Of a stretch of 64,000 nucleotides of DNA, positions 1-10,919 are shown in pieces; the first letter of the stretch is position 1; each line of letters opens with the position of its first letter. Origin of the DNA: Paramecium sonneborni. Taxonomy: Eukaryota > Ciliophora > Oligohymenophorea > Peniculida > Parameciidae. The stretch spans positions 340,934 to 404,933 of the forward strand of contig CAJJDN010000035.1 in NCBI GenBank assembly GCA_905182985.1. Reading direction: 5' to 3'. A program made the translations under genes and the position numbers. The notes under the pieces were generated by a model. It did no database searches. It worked only from the letters and a program-made list of their open reading frames with translations, and was not told the origin of the DNA.

Positions 1-208
1 ATTATATTATCTCATCACCAAACCTATATTCTTTTATTGAAAATGTAACCAAATTTGCTAATATGAATATTCTTCTTATTAATAGTAAGAAAATCAACAA
101 TTCACCCGTCCATAATAATGCAAATAGTATATATAAAATCGTATTTAAATTTAGGAATAAAGTGATTAAAATTTCTATTGCTATTATTGTAAGCACGAGA
201 AAAAGCAT
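1..208 (-). CDS. Partial small membrane protein (cut by the window edge)
   Basis: This minus-strand frame has an ATG at 206-208 and stays open to the first base of the window, so the C-terminus is missing. The visible part is almost entirely hydrophobic: two transmembrane segments rich in Leu, Ile and Phe are separated by a short stretch with W-T-G-E, and a charged tail follows. No family is recognisable. The frame stays open upstream to another ATG at 338-340, but that would overlap the divergent gene whose ATG is at 275, so the shorter start is preferred. Antisense chance reading is possible in such AT-rich DNA. Confidence 0.35.
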
Positions 209-274
209 TAGACAATATTTCACTCGCTCAGTTTTAGATAAATTTAACAATGACAATCTAAATAAATTATAATA

Positions 275-1930
275 ATGACTACTTAGATTCCACTTCAGTA
301 GGATAATAGAGATTGCAATAAGAACATTACATTATGCCATTTCCTTATTTAAAACCTTGATTTATATGGTTTAACAAACAGCTTAAATGAAATTGACGAT
401 CAGAACATCCACAATATCTACCAGTTGACATTGAAGTGCTTTTATTGCATATTTGGCAAAAGTGATTGACACTGTTTATTGAAGAATTTTAAGTCTTATT
501 CAAATGAAATTAATGACCAGTCTGTTGTGGATGCAATTGTTTCCTTACTCTATAAACATGTTCCGTTGGTAGAGAAGATGTGCCTTATATTGTAATCAAT
601 TTTTATTCGAATGTCTCTCCTTAGGCCTAATTATGTACCGCAGTTGTATCCATATATAAATAAATAAATTAATGTGGTCAATTCTCTTTCCACTCTATTT
701 CTTTGCTTATATGACTAATAACTTTCTCATCCCAGAATATCTTTTAAGGTATTTATATTCAAATAATTTTTAATAGATAATTTATATATCCAAGAGTTTC
801 TTTCTATAAATTTTCTTAACCTTTAATTCTCATTCAAACAAGAAATATGTTTTTCCTAAATTTTGCCTCATTATAAAAATACTTTTTACTATGTCTAATC
901 ATTCTATTTCTTCTTAAGCACTTGTTCTTTCGATCAAACCTTTTTTACAAATTGATTTTTAAATTTATTATTTCTAAACTTCAAGATGAATTAAGAGTAA
1001 AATAATATATCACAAAGGCCTAATCCTATAATATTAGAAAAGTCAATTTTAAAATAACATCTTAGGAGTGTAATAATCATGATTTAAATTTTTACAATGA
1101 ACTGGAATTTTTAATAAAAATAATTATCTTTTTAACTTGTATTCATAATTTATAATCCTGATTTTACTACAATCTGTGAGTTCTGGCTCAATTGAAAACT
1201 TAGAGTATTATCATTTAAATAGACTTGATCATTATATGGTAGAGTTGAATTATAATACAAATTTTATGTAGGAATATGCCATTATAAAGATCTTATTTTA
1301 TCATTTAATCAAAGAGGCAGAATGAAATTCTAATTTTACCCAAAGAATTTTTAAAATAATTATATGAAACGAAACATTTCGTCTTTAATTTGAATCACAA
1401 TATTATAAAACAGTTCCTGATTAATATAAAAATTATAAAAATATTTGAAGCTATTTATTGCATTATGTTCATTTACATTAATTTGAAAATTCTCAATAAA
1501 GCAATTAGTAAGAGATGAATTTAATAATACAGTCTTAAATTTGAGCTTTAAAAAATTGTGAGAGACTGCAGAATATAGAGAGCAAGACTGTTTTCATTAA
1601 AATAATTCAAATCATCAAAAGATAAAACAGTAAAATTTTAAGAAAAAGAAAGTCAAAAAATATGGAGAATATACAAAAGATGACAATTTTTAATGGAAAA
1701 GGGGTAATTATAGAGAATATAATGAAAATAGTAGCCTATTAAATGAGGAATTACTCATAAAATAGTAAGATAAATTTAATTTGTAAATAAACGATCGTGA
1801 TTCCTAAGGATATTAGATATAAATTTAATGTTTAATATTATTAAATAAGAATATTTATTTTCTAATTCAACCAAAAATCTCTTCAAATTTTTTTATTCTC
1901 AGAGCATTTTCAATTTTAATAAAAATTGAA
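275..1930 (+). pseudogene. Unresolved multi-exon helical-repeat-like gene, possibly decaying
   Basis: Protein-like stretches run along this strand. The first starts at ATG 275 and continues to about 955, including the segment N-D-Q-S-V-V-D-A-I-V-S-L-L. It is interrupted by an in-frame TGA near 471 that no GT...AG intron of suitable length removes. Further coding-like blocks lie at about 1190-1320 (an amphipathic stretch ending I-K-E-A-E) and about 1560-1930 (charged, with K-Y-G-E-Y-T-K-D-D). The composition suggests stacked helices of the HEAT or exportin kind, but that is inference only. It may be a real gene with a missed intron or base error, or a pseudogene. Confidence 0.35.
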
Positions 1931-2486
1931 TGAGCTATTAATAATATATTAGATCTTATTACGATTAATCAAAAAAATTTAAAGAGAAACAAATACAAAA
2001 TTTTAAAGGAGCAAAAAATAAAATAGAAATCAAATCAAATCAAATCTTCAGAAACATCTAAAAAATTTAAACCTTAAGCGCATCTATTGATTAGAATAAT
2101 TTAATTTTTATAGTACATAAAAATTTAATATTTTCTTTGAAAAAGTCCGTTTAGGCATGGGAATCAATTAAATATTATATTTATTAAATAATTAGTAAAG
2201 CAGAAGAATAGTAATCTATGTGATAATAATATGAGTAATATATTGAATTAAGATTGTTAATATTAAAAAAAAGTCTTTCCTATACAATTCTAAAAAATAG
2301 AATTTGGATATTTTGTTTTTTTAAACTTTTTATTTTTGTGATTATTAGTGATTATCATTAGGAAAATTTATATAAATAATAATAATTATAAACTTGATGA
2401 TGTAAGTAAATTCTGTTTAAGAAAAATGAGTTATCCTTTAGAATTAAATATGATAAATGAAATTGTTAAATTGATTAATTTAGTAA
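1931..2486. other. Non-coding AT-rich spacer
   Basis: No frame with protein-like composition was seen on either strand. The right half (from 2240) belongs to the first copy of the duplicated block and forms the upstream region of the PTB-like gene. Confidence 0.5.
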
Positions 2487-3301
2487 ATGAATTCAAGAGA
2501 CCCACCCAGTAAAATTTTGTTACTTATCATAACTTATCTACCTCCTTCTTTCCCTCTTACTAATGATTATTTGTTTGAGACTTTCAAATAATATGGAGAG
2601 ATAAAGAAAATACTAATATTTGAGAGAGGAAAAACAAATAAAGCATTCATTGAATATTATGAGATCAAACATGCAATCTAGGCTAGAAGAGATATGATGG
2701 GTAAATCAATTACAACTTAGGGAGGAAGGTATATATGAGTTTAAGAAGCATTAATAGGCTTCTTATCCACTTTTCTCGTTTAAAGTAGCTGAATCTCGAA
2801 GTGGTCGATCATACTCGAGGCACTCAATATTAAACTCATGAAATAGAGACACAACCTTAACCTTAAAGACAAGTTTAAAATATACAAAAAGCCCCAATTT
2901 TGATAGAAGAAGAAAGAAAACCACCTCTAATTGATTTAACTTAAGTAATAAAATTAGAAGCTGTTGATCTATCTCATGCTTCTGAAGAATCTCCTACCAA
3001 AGCAATGTATAAAATTATAATTAAATTATAGTATGGAAACATAATTAAAATAATTGGAACGAATATTAGATGAAGATTATGCAAATGAAGTAGCACGATC
3101 TAACCTTAATTAATTTGACGAATAATAATAAGTCATTAATGAATTACTGGCTTAAAAACCATCAAAATATTTGAAAGTATAAAATATAGATGAGAGAGTC
3201 ACTTCCAAAATGCTTTATAATATATTCAATAGATTTGGACATTTGAATGCATTATTATTTATAAAGAAGGACAATTCTGCAATCTTATAATTTACAAACA
3301 T
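2240..3301. repeat. First copy of a 1062-bp direct repeat abutting a gap N
   Basis: This segment matches 3303-4364 by eye along its length (offset 1063) and ends exactly at the single N at 3302. It carries 2487-3301, a copy of the first two thirds of the PTB-like gene that breaks off in mid codon run. The simplest reading is that two overlapping contig ends were joined with a one-base gap without merging. Confidence 0.9.
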
Positions 3302-3302
3302 N
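3302..3302. other. Single-N assembly gap
   Basis: An ambiguous base sits exactly at the junction of two matching 1062-bp segments, marking a contig join. Confidence 0.9.
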
Positions 3303-4364
3303 ATATTGAATTAAGATTGTTAATATTAAAAAAAAGTCTTTCCTATACAATTCTAAAAAATAGAATTTGGATATTTTGTTTTTTTAAACTTTTTATTTTT
3401 GTGATTATTAGTGATTATCATTAGGAAAATTTATATAAATAATAATAATTATAAACTTGATGATGTAAGTAAATTCTGTTTAAGAAAAATGAGTTATCCT
3501 TTAGAATTAAATATGATAAATGAAATTGTTAAATTGATTAATTTAGTAAATGAATTCAAGAGACCCACCCAGTAAAATTTTGTTACTTATCATAACTTAT
3601 CTACCTCCTTCTTTCCCTCTTACTAATGATTATTTGTTTGAGACTTTCAAATAATATGGAGAGATAAAGAAAATACTAATATTTGAGAGAGGAAAAACAA
3701 ATAAAGCATTCATTGAATATTATGAGATCAAACATGCAATCTAGGCTAGAAGAGATATGATGGGTAAATCAATTACAACTTAGGGAGGAAGGTATATATG
3801 AGTTTAAGAAGCATTAATAGGCTTCTTATCCACTTTTCTCGTTTAAAGTAGCTGAATCTCGAAGTGGTCGATCATACTCGAGGCACTCAATATTAAACTC
3901 ATGAAATAGAGACACAACCTTAACCTTAAAGACAAGTTTAAAATATACAAAAAGCCCCAATTTTGATAGAAGAAGAAAGAAAACCACCTCTAATTGATTT
4001 AACTTAAGTAATAAAATTAGAAGCTGTTGATCTATCTCATGCTTCTGAAGAATCTCCTACCAAAGCAATGTATAAAATTATAATTAAATTATAGTATGGA
4101 AACATAATTAAAATAATTGGAACGAATATTAGATGAAGATTATGCAAATGAAGTAGCACGATCTAACCTTAATTAATTTGACGAATAATAATAAGTCATT
4201 AATGAATTACTGGCTTAAAAACCATCAAAATATTTGAAAGTATAAAATATAGATGAGAGAGTCACTTCCAAAATGCTTTATAATATATTCAATAGATTTG
4301 GACATTTGAATGCATTATTATTTATAAAGAAGGACAATTCTGCAATCTTATAATTTACAAACAT
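3303..4364. repeat. Second copy of the 1062-bp direct repeat
   Basis: It matches 2240-3301. This copy continues without interruption into the rest of the PTB-like gene, so it represents the intact locus. Confidence 0.9.
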
Positions 4365-4774
4365 TGATCATGCTACTATTGCAAAGGAACTCCTCAATAA
4401 TATTATGTTTTTTAATAGAGAAGTACAATATAGCTATTATTTTTAGATAAGAATATTATTTCATTAAGTTGATAATCTTGAAGCATCAACTCTTAATGAA
4501 GAATATTATGTGGGTAGCTAAACAAAATTCAAAATTGTTCCCCTTAGTAAAGTCCTCGTTTTCTCTGGAATAAGTGATCTACTTGATATTCAAGACATGG
4601 TTAAACTTGTTGGTAAAATTCAAGGTAATAATTAAATTTTACTATTTAGAAATTAAATTAGAATAATACAGCATTTAAATTACTATGGTGGATATCTATG
4701 AAGCTTTAAAAGTCATTTCAGTACTTTCAGAATATGAGTATAAGGGAAACAAAATTAATCTAATTCTTAAATGA
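3550..4774 (+). CDS. PTB/hnRNP L-like multi-RRM RNA-binding protein
   Basis: Predicted to bind pyrimidine-rich RNA and act in splicing or mRNA handling. Three introns (3792-3820, 4070-4094, 4625-4649) leave 381 residues. The N-terminus has a PTB-type RRM: S-K-I-L-L-L-I-I near residue 8, then F-K-Q-Y-G-E-I-K-K-I and A-F-I-E-Y. After the first intron comes a segment like the PTB linker, with I-H-F-S-R-L-K-Q-L-N. A second divergent RRM lies mid-protein (Y-L-K-V-Q-N-I ... I-F-N-R-F-G-H-L-N-A-L) and a third degenerate one at the C-terminus. The linker is Q-rich because many codons are TAA. A truncated duplicate occupies 2487-3301 and is probably an assembly artefact. The family call is firm; the exact orthologue is not. 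Confidence 0.85.
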
Positions 4775-4813
4775 TAAATAAAATGTGTATATAATATGAT
4801 CTTATAACAGTAT

Positions 4814-5553
4814 TCAAATCATTCCAAAAATTATGTAAATCAGCAATAGTAGAAAAGCTAATAATAAAACTAATAAAACTAGCCATTTTCTAACTGCATT
4901 ATGGTTATTATTATTGTTATTATTATTGACATTGTTATTAATATTTGGTTCTGGCTGTTCTTCAGGTCCTTTTTCAAGTAAGTTAGCTTTGAAATCAGGC
5001 TATTAAGACATAGTTTCTTAGAAATCATTTTACTGAATGCCTAATTTATTAAAATGAGGAGTAAATAGTTCAACAAATTATTGATTTTGTAAATTGTGCT
5101 TTATAGACTTTTTTGCATATACTTGTTTTTAATAGTTATTACAATCTAAACCACCTACCGTTTTTTCATTAGTATGCATAAATGATACTAAACCAACAAG
5201 CATTGAGGCAATTGTCCATGAAGAACTCCATGTCTCAGGATGGTAGTTTGTGAATGATCTATAATTCAATAATATGTTAGATACAAACAAATCTTTTCAC
5301 CAACAGCAAATCTACCATTTGGAGTAACAAATTTTATTGCTGGAGGTTTAAGTGGGTAATCAACTGGAATGTTGATTATTCCATGAAATTATCCTCCTTT
5401 AAAAGGTGAATCATTTGCAAAATTAAATAAAAGAAAGTGCCATTCAAATATATTCTAATTATGAGGAAATGCTAAAAAGGTATCACTTGGATTTAATTCC
5501 ATCTTTTATTTTTCACGCATTAATCTTTGGGTAGCTATTGAATTATTTGCCAT
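4814..5553 (-). CDS. UBE2J: ER-anchored ubiquitin-conjugating enzyme E2, UBE2J/Ubc6 type
   Basis: Transfers ubiquitin to ER-associated degradation substrates at the cytosolic face of the ER. It has 237 residues with one intron (5259-5284). The N-terminal A-T-Q-R-L-M-R-E and the run F-V-T-P-N-G-R-F match the UBE2J family. The catalytic Cys is residue 89 in I-C-L-S, followed by Y-H-P-E-T-W and S-W-T, typical of this E2 class, which lacks the usual H-P-N. After an asparagine-rich linker the protein ends in one hydrophobic tail anchor of about 20 residues (L-V-L-L-V-L-L-L-A-F), as expected for a tail-anchored E2. Its ATG lies only 16 bp from the ATG of the divergent calpain-like gene. Confidence 0.95.
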
Positions 5554-5569
5554 TATATATATAATTAAA
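5554..5569. promoter_or_regulatory. 16-bp divergent intergenic region
   Basis: Only 16 bp of pure A/T separate the ATG codons of the E2 gene (minus) and the calpain-like gene (plus). Whatever drives transcription must lie here or inside the coding regions. Alternative downstream starts would widen it, but conserved residues begin near both N-termini only for the E2. Confidence 0.4.
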
Positions 5570-7469
5570 ATGTCTAATAATAATTTAGATGATAAACCTA
5601 AATCTGAAAAGTCTAATTAGACTAAGTCCCTTAAATCTCAATAATAGTCTTAATAAATTTCTTAGCCATCGATATCATTGATGGAAAGAAATTTATAAAA
5701 AATGAGAACATTAACATAGAAATTAATTGCTCCTAATGTTTTAGAAGGCCATTCAGAAAACATCATTGATTAATTGAAATAATTGATCCTACCATAACCT
5801 TCAGAAGATTTAATACATATTGCTGAAACTTTGGAAGAAGCCCACAATATGCAATTTATTTCTTAACCAATTTAAATAATCTAAGGATAACTATAAGATA
5901 GAGAATTTTTAAATGCTATGGCTCTTATAATTAGTCATCAATAACTATTTAATACACTTTATATTATAGATGAAGAACAGGATAGATACATTTTCAAATT
6001 GTATAAAAAGAATCAAAGATATTCTGTTATTATAGACCCTTATGTATATTTTTCTGGTCATCTGCCAAAATACTCTCGTTCTGGTTATAATTCAATATGG
6101 GTAAGTCTTTTAGAAAAAGCAATGTCTATTATTTTGGGAGGTTATGATTAAATAGTTGGGATTTCATTAAGAGATTCAATAAGAAATTTATGTGGATTAG
6201 ATCCGGAAATAATAGTTTATGAAAATCCTGATAATGTGAATTAAAAATAATTACAATAAACTTTGACTTTATTATAAAAAAATGGAAGTATTGTTGGATT
6301 TATGTAAATGACTAGCATAGGTTTCAATAAAAACTAGAAAGCTTAATCTTCATTTCTACCAACATTAAATTAAATGTATATTTTTGAATCTATTTCAGAG
6401 AATAAAGTTAAAATATTAAATCACTTTTAAGTAAGCTCTCATGAGATAACAATTAAAGATCTTACTCAAAATTTCAATTGCATAGTAATAATTAAAGATT
6501 TTCCAGACGATTTTAGAGGATTATTTATTAATGTTACAACAACAACTCATGGTGTACCTGGTAATAATTAATAATGGGTAAATAATCCAAGTTATTAAAT
6601 TGTTGTAAATACATAAAATGAAACATAATTTATATTTAGATTATCTGAATTAGAAAATTAAGATGGTATCACAGGATTATTACTAGTCAATTAGAGAGAT
6701 GTAAGAACATTTAATTAAAATAATGTTGTTTTTATGACTAAATAAAATATTGTATAAATTGGATAGAAAAAATAGAATTATTCATGTTTTAGTGCTAAAA
6801 TAAAAGGCTTTCATACTTTATTTATTTTCAGCACTAGCAAAGATCCAAAATTAGTTTTACTAGAAATTTTTTATGCTGGAAGACCTTCTCAAATTGAATT
6901 CAAATTTAAAAGCAAACCTATCATTGAATATTGTGTTGGAGAACCTCAAGATTCAGAAGGACTTAGAATATTGAGAGATATTTTGAAAGATAAGGATCTA
7001 ATAATAGGAAATTTTAAGAATTAAATTCTAAATAATCCAAATTAAGCGGTCTCTTGCAAACCTTATAATGATATCGTAGAACTTGATTAAGAATTAGCAT
7101 GTATACAGGAGTATAATTTTATTTTTAAAAAGGAATCAATTATAGGAAGAATTGTTAGCAATAAATCTTGAAGGAAAAGATCCTTAAGAGACAGAAATCT
7201 ATGATTTTAATGATTATTAATTAACAGATGAAGGATTCTAAATAATACTTCCAGATTTAATAGCAGAGCCTGTAATAAAAGAGTTACGATTAAGGAATAA
7301 TTTATTGCATGATGAATCTATTCTGTAATTATGCTACGAATTAGATAAATCATACCATTAAGAATTGGAACTGTTAGATGTTTCACAAAATTAATTAACT
7401 AAAAAATCTAATGAAGTCTTGAATAATCTAAAAAAAAGATTAAAGAATTTATAAAAAATAATATAATGA
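5570..7469 (+). CDS. Calpain-like protein, probably catalytically inactive
   Basis: The protein has 625 residues with one 22-nt intron (7111-7132). Residues of about 120-240 resemble calpain protease core subdomain IIb: Y-I-F-K-L-Y, then I-W-V-S-L-L-E-K-A and I-L-G-G-Y-D. Two beta-rich regions like the calpain C2-like (domain III) fold follow, and then a charged helical C-terminus. The Cys-bearing subdomain expected before residue 120 is replaced by a low-complexity Q/S-rich and helical N-terminus. I see no G-H-A-Y-type active-site histidine. Calpain-like proteins without catalysis are common in protists. The family call is good; inactivity is inferred from the missing motifs. Confidence 0.75.
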
Positions 7470-7497
7470 CTTTATTAAATAAATTTTATATATTATT

Positions 7498-8433
7498 TCA
7501 AATAGGAAAATAATAAATATGAATAAAATTTGTTTATAAATTGTAGGTTTCTTTGATAATATCTTATAAGATTGCTCCTTAATTTAGGAATATCACCTTA
7601 ATTTCTTAAACACATGGCATTTTTAAATATAAGTCCTCATCTGAGTAATTTGGATCACCTTAATCTTCAGATGGTTTCATATCTATTTTCTTTGTACTTT
7701 ATAATTAAATAGAAGATTCATTTTCAACAATATTATAACCATTATTCTTTAGCCAACGATTTTTAAGTAAAATTTTGTACATTGAATTTAAAAACTTCTA
7801 CCCTCTATACAATAAAGATAATTTTCTTTCATGTTAAAAATATATTTTGACATCATCTCCTAATGAACCTCCGCAATGAATTTCAACTTATAATGGATAA
7901 ATAATGGAAGGTGTAATTTTAGCTTGTTAGCATTCAGATTCATGTTTTTATTTTCCATTTTTCAAACAAGTTTTATCACAATAAAATGCAGAATAACAGA
8001 CGGTACAATGTTAGACTATATAAATGAACATACCGCAGGATGCACAAGGTACGACAACATTAGGAAAAGTTTCTTTGCTTAAATTGAGATTTGTAATAGA
8101 TTAAAAGACTTCAACCAAGATTTCTGATTTGAAATTCATTAGTCTAATGAATTCATGTAGACAACTTTATAATTCATTATAATATGGGTATTCACCTTAA
8201 TAGAGACCTAATTAAAATCTTTTAATGATTCCATTGATAACAGATTCATAAAATTCTTACATAGATGGAGGACTAGTAGCATTGGGTCTATAAGTGAATT
8301 CGGCATATTAATCAGTTTTGGTCATGATCCCTTGTTTTTTCATTTGTAATGTTGGATTAGTGGATTCATTTTTCTTAAATAATTGCCATTCAATCCATAA
8401 ATTCTTGGCTAGATTAGTATTATTGTTATTCAT
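7498..8433 (-). CDS. MYND zinc-finger protein
   Basis: The single uninterrupted reading frame encodes 311 residues. In the middle are C-A-S-C, then C-T-V-C, Y-C-D-K-T-C and H-E-S-E-C, spaced as in a MYND finger, a domain that binds proline-containing peptides. The N-terminal part is helical with aromatic residues; the C-terminal part contains Y-S-D-E-D-L-Y and ends hydrophobic. An 18-nt segment (8016-8033) has GT...AG ends and is a multiple of three, but removing it would shrink the spacing between the first two Cys pairs from nine to three residues, so it is kept as coding. The domain call is firm; the partner is unknown. Confidence 0.8.
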
Positions 8434-8465
8434 TAATTTTAAAAATGTATATCCCCGTGAATGAG

Positions 8466-9215
8466 ATGTTAAGACATTTTAAGTAAGAAATTCCAACAAT
8501 GGGAAATATTACTAATAAGAGTGATTAATGGAGTCCCTATTATGACAATTCAGGAACTGTATTAGGTAAATTCAATAAATAAATTCAAAAGCTGTGGGAA
8601 TTCCAGGAGCAGTAATAGTAGCAGGAGATACAAGATTGAGCAATGGATATAATATACTTTCTAGAGATGCTACAAAAATGGCTTAATTGACAGATAAATG
8701 TGTTTTAGCCACAGCAGGCTAATATGCAGATTTTATTGCATTGAGAAAATTTCTTTAACAAAGATTATAATTATATGAATTTTAGAATGAAGTTTAAGTA
8801 AGAAACAATATAATATAAAAAGGCTTCAACAGAGACTGTTGCTCATTTATTATCAAGAGAATTATATTCAAGAAGATTCTTCCCATATTATACTTTTAAC
8901 TTATTAGCTGGTTTAGATGAAAACAATCATGGATATGTTTATGGATATGATGCTATTGGTAGTTATGATAAAATGACCTATGGAGTTTAAGGAAGTGGTT
9001 AAGAATTAGTTGTTGCTGTATTAGATAATCAATTAAAAGGATATAACAAAATTAATAAAACTATTCCTTAAACAAAAGAAGAAATATTAGATATTATTTT
9101 AGATTGTTTCAGTTGTGCAGCTGAAAGAGATATTCATACAGGAGATAATGTTGAAATCTTTATTATTACACCTGCTGGAACAGAAAGAATTGTTAAGCCT
9201 CTTAGAAAAGATTGA
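8466..9215 (+). CDS. PSMB1: 20S proteasome subunit beta type-1 (beta-6 position)
   Basis: A structural, non-catalytic beta subunit of the 20S core. It has 232 residues with two introns (8566-8591, 8798-8822). It shows S-G-T-V-L near the mature N-terminus, A-G-D-T-R-L-S-N-G-Y, L-T-D-K-C-V, the hallmark L-Y-S-R-R-F-F-P-Y-Y, and A-A-E-R-D-I-H-T-G-D close to the C-terminus, all characteristic of PSMB1. The N-terminal threonine needed for catalysis is not at an exposed processing site, as is normal for this subunit. The second ATG (8499-8501 region) could also serve as start. It is divergently arranged with the MYND gene, with a 32-bp gap. Confidence 0.95.
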
Positions 9216-9266
9216 TTATTAATAAATAAATTAGTATTAATGTTATTGTAATATTATATATAAAAA

Positions 9267-9731
9267 TCAAGCAAAGAATTTTTTTTTTAAGCTGTGAGCT
9301 GAAAACTCTTTCATGATTTCTTTCTTATTCGAGAAATTTTAAGCAAAAGTGAAATTTAATCCCTCGATTTAATTCTCCAAAGTTATAGCTCTTATTTGCT
9401 TTTATTATTAAACTTATTATTATTATGTTCTTGGCTATTGAGATGAATATAATTGTTATTAAGCCTCCTTTACTATCTACAATATCTTCTTACTTGACAT
9501 TGGATCTGAAGTTACAGGTTTCTTCATTATTTTATTCTCTTTTTATTTAGGCAGTTGAAATCTTTTCTCTTCAAACTACCTTAAATCTATAAGACTTGAT
9601 TTCCTAGCTATATTTGTTTAAGGCTTTGAAATTAAGTTTGGTTCTGGACTATATCCAAAATGACCACTTTACAAAGGACTCAATAATCTTTTGCTATTCT
9701 CTTAGGTATATTACTTAAAAGATCTGATCAT
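9267..9731 (-). CDS. Unknown Q-rich protein, 5' end uncertain
   Basis: The frame from ATG 9729-9731 gives 154 residues, polar and rich in K, S and Q, with a run of glutamines in the centre and N-F-T-F-A-Q-N near the end. A coding-like piece further upstream begins at ATG 9949-9951 (M-F-S-F-E-C-E-N) and may be a 5' exon. I could not find introns joining it cleanly. No domain is recognised. It lies tail-to-tail with the PSMB1 gene, about 50 bp away. Confidence 0.5.
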
Positions 9732-10119
9732 GCTTATCTAATTTATTTCTTAATATTATTTTATTTAATAAATTATGCTTTTATTGGTATTTTATAAATA
9801 TTGATATTCATTCCCCTTTCATAACTGACAACTTGCTCTTTTTCCTTTCTCTATTATTTTCTCTATTTTTGTATCACTTAAATCTCAATAAACATAAATC
9901 AACATTATTTTCTATCTCCAAAATCTTATTTTCACACTCAAAAGAAAACATGTATCAATTTATTAATTTTAATATTTAAACTTTTTTAGATTATAAATTA
10001 GAGATTTATTATGATTAATTAACTTTTTTTAAACAACTTTTATCTGTTATATATTCTCAGATCTTTATGATTAAAATTAGATAATTATGTAAATAATCAA
10101 AATTGCTCTTTAAGATTTA

Positions 10120-10752
10120 TCAATCTAAACCTAAATGCAAATGTGGATCTGAAACACCATCCTCAATGTTTTTCAACATCTAATCTCTAAACTTTCTTAA
10201 AGCTTCTCTCACATCTGGAATCTTCTTTTCTACTATTTGTATTAATAAAGGAGAAAGAAACATTAAAGCTTAGTCATCCTAATCTCCATACCAACTCTAT
10301 ATCTAGATTCCATTATCTGGTTGAAACATAAAGTTTTCAGCTAAATTATCAATAATTATGGTTCTCTTTACATCTCGACCAATCTTATTAATATCTTTAA
10401 CATATGTATTCTTCACTAAAGTTGTGTGTTAACGATATAATCTATATCCTATCACCTATTCGTCATCTATTAAATCCAATATGAAATCTGCATAATCTTA
10501 CTGTGCTGCTGTAAAAATAACTATTTCATAATATTTTGACATTTCCTTCAAAAACTACTATGCGTAAGGTCTAACCAAAAATTGTCCATCATCCACTAAC
10601 TATATAGAAATATACTCAGTTACTTCTTAGTAATGGACTAATGTTTCATCTAAATCTAATACCAAAGTGTATTTATTTGTTTTAGATAAGTAAGGTATCT
10701 GTTAACAATCAATCACTTCTTCCTAGTCAAACTAAAAATCTTAAGAATCCAT
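10120..10752 (-). CDS. SCP/Dullard-type CTD phosphatase (NIF domain)
   Basis: A Mg2+-dependent HAD-superfamily serine/threonine phosphatase of the family acting on RNA polymerase II CTD or related targets. It has 210 residues without introns. The catalytic D-L-D-E-T-L-V-H is at residues 33-40. It is followed by V-R-P-Y-A (core after the insertion), I-V-I-F-T-A-A-Q-Q-D-Y-A, V-K-D-I-N-K-I-G-R-D and the fourth-motif I-I-I-D-N. The expected FTA...Y and K-D-L equivalents are present. With only about 25 residues before the core, this is a minimal single-domain SCP, and no transmembrane anchor is seen. The substrate cannot be told from the sequence. Confidence 0.92.
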
Positions 10753-10919
10753 CGTTAATCTCAACTATTGAATATGTACTAACTTTTAAATATAGATTTA
10801 TATTTTATACTATTTTATCATATTAGTATTTAACAAATCTAGTTCCTTATTATAAATTGATTTTATCAATTATTGTTAAGATTTTTTCCAATTATATAAG
10901 GTTGTTATCAGTTGCATTT

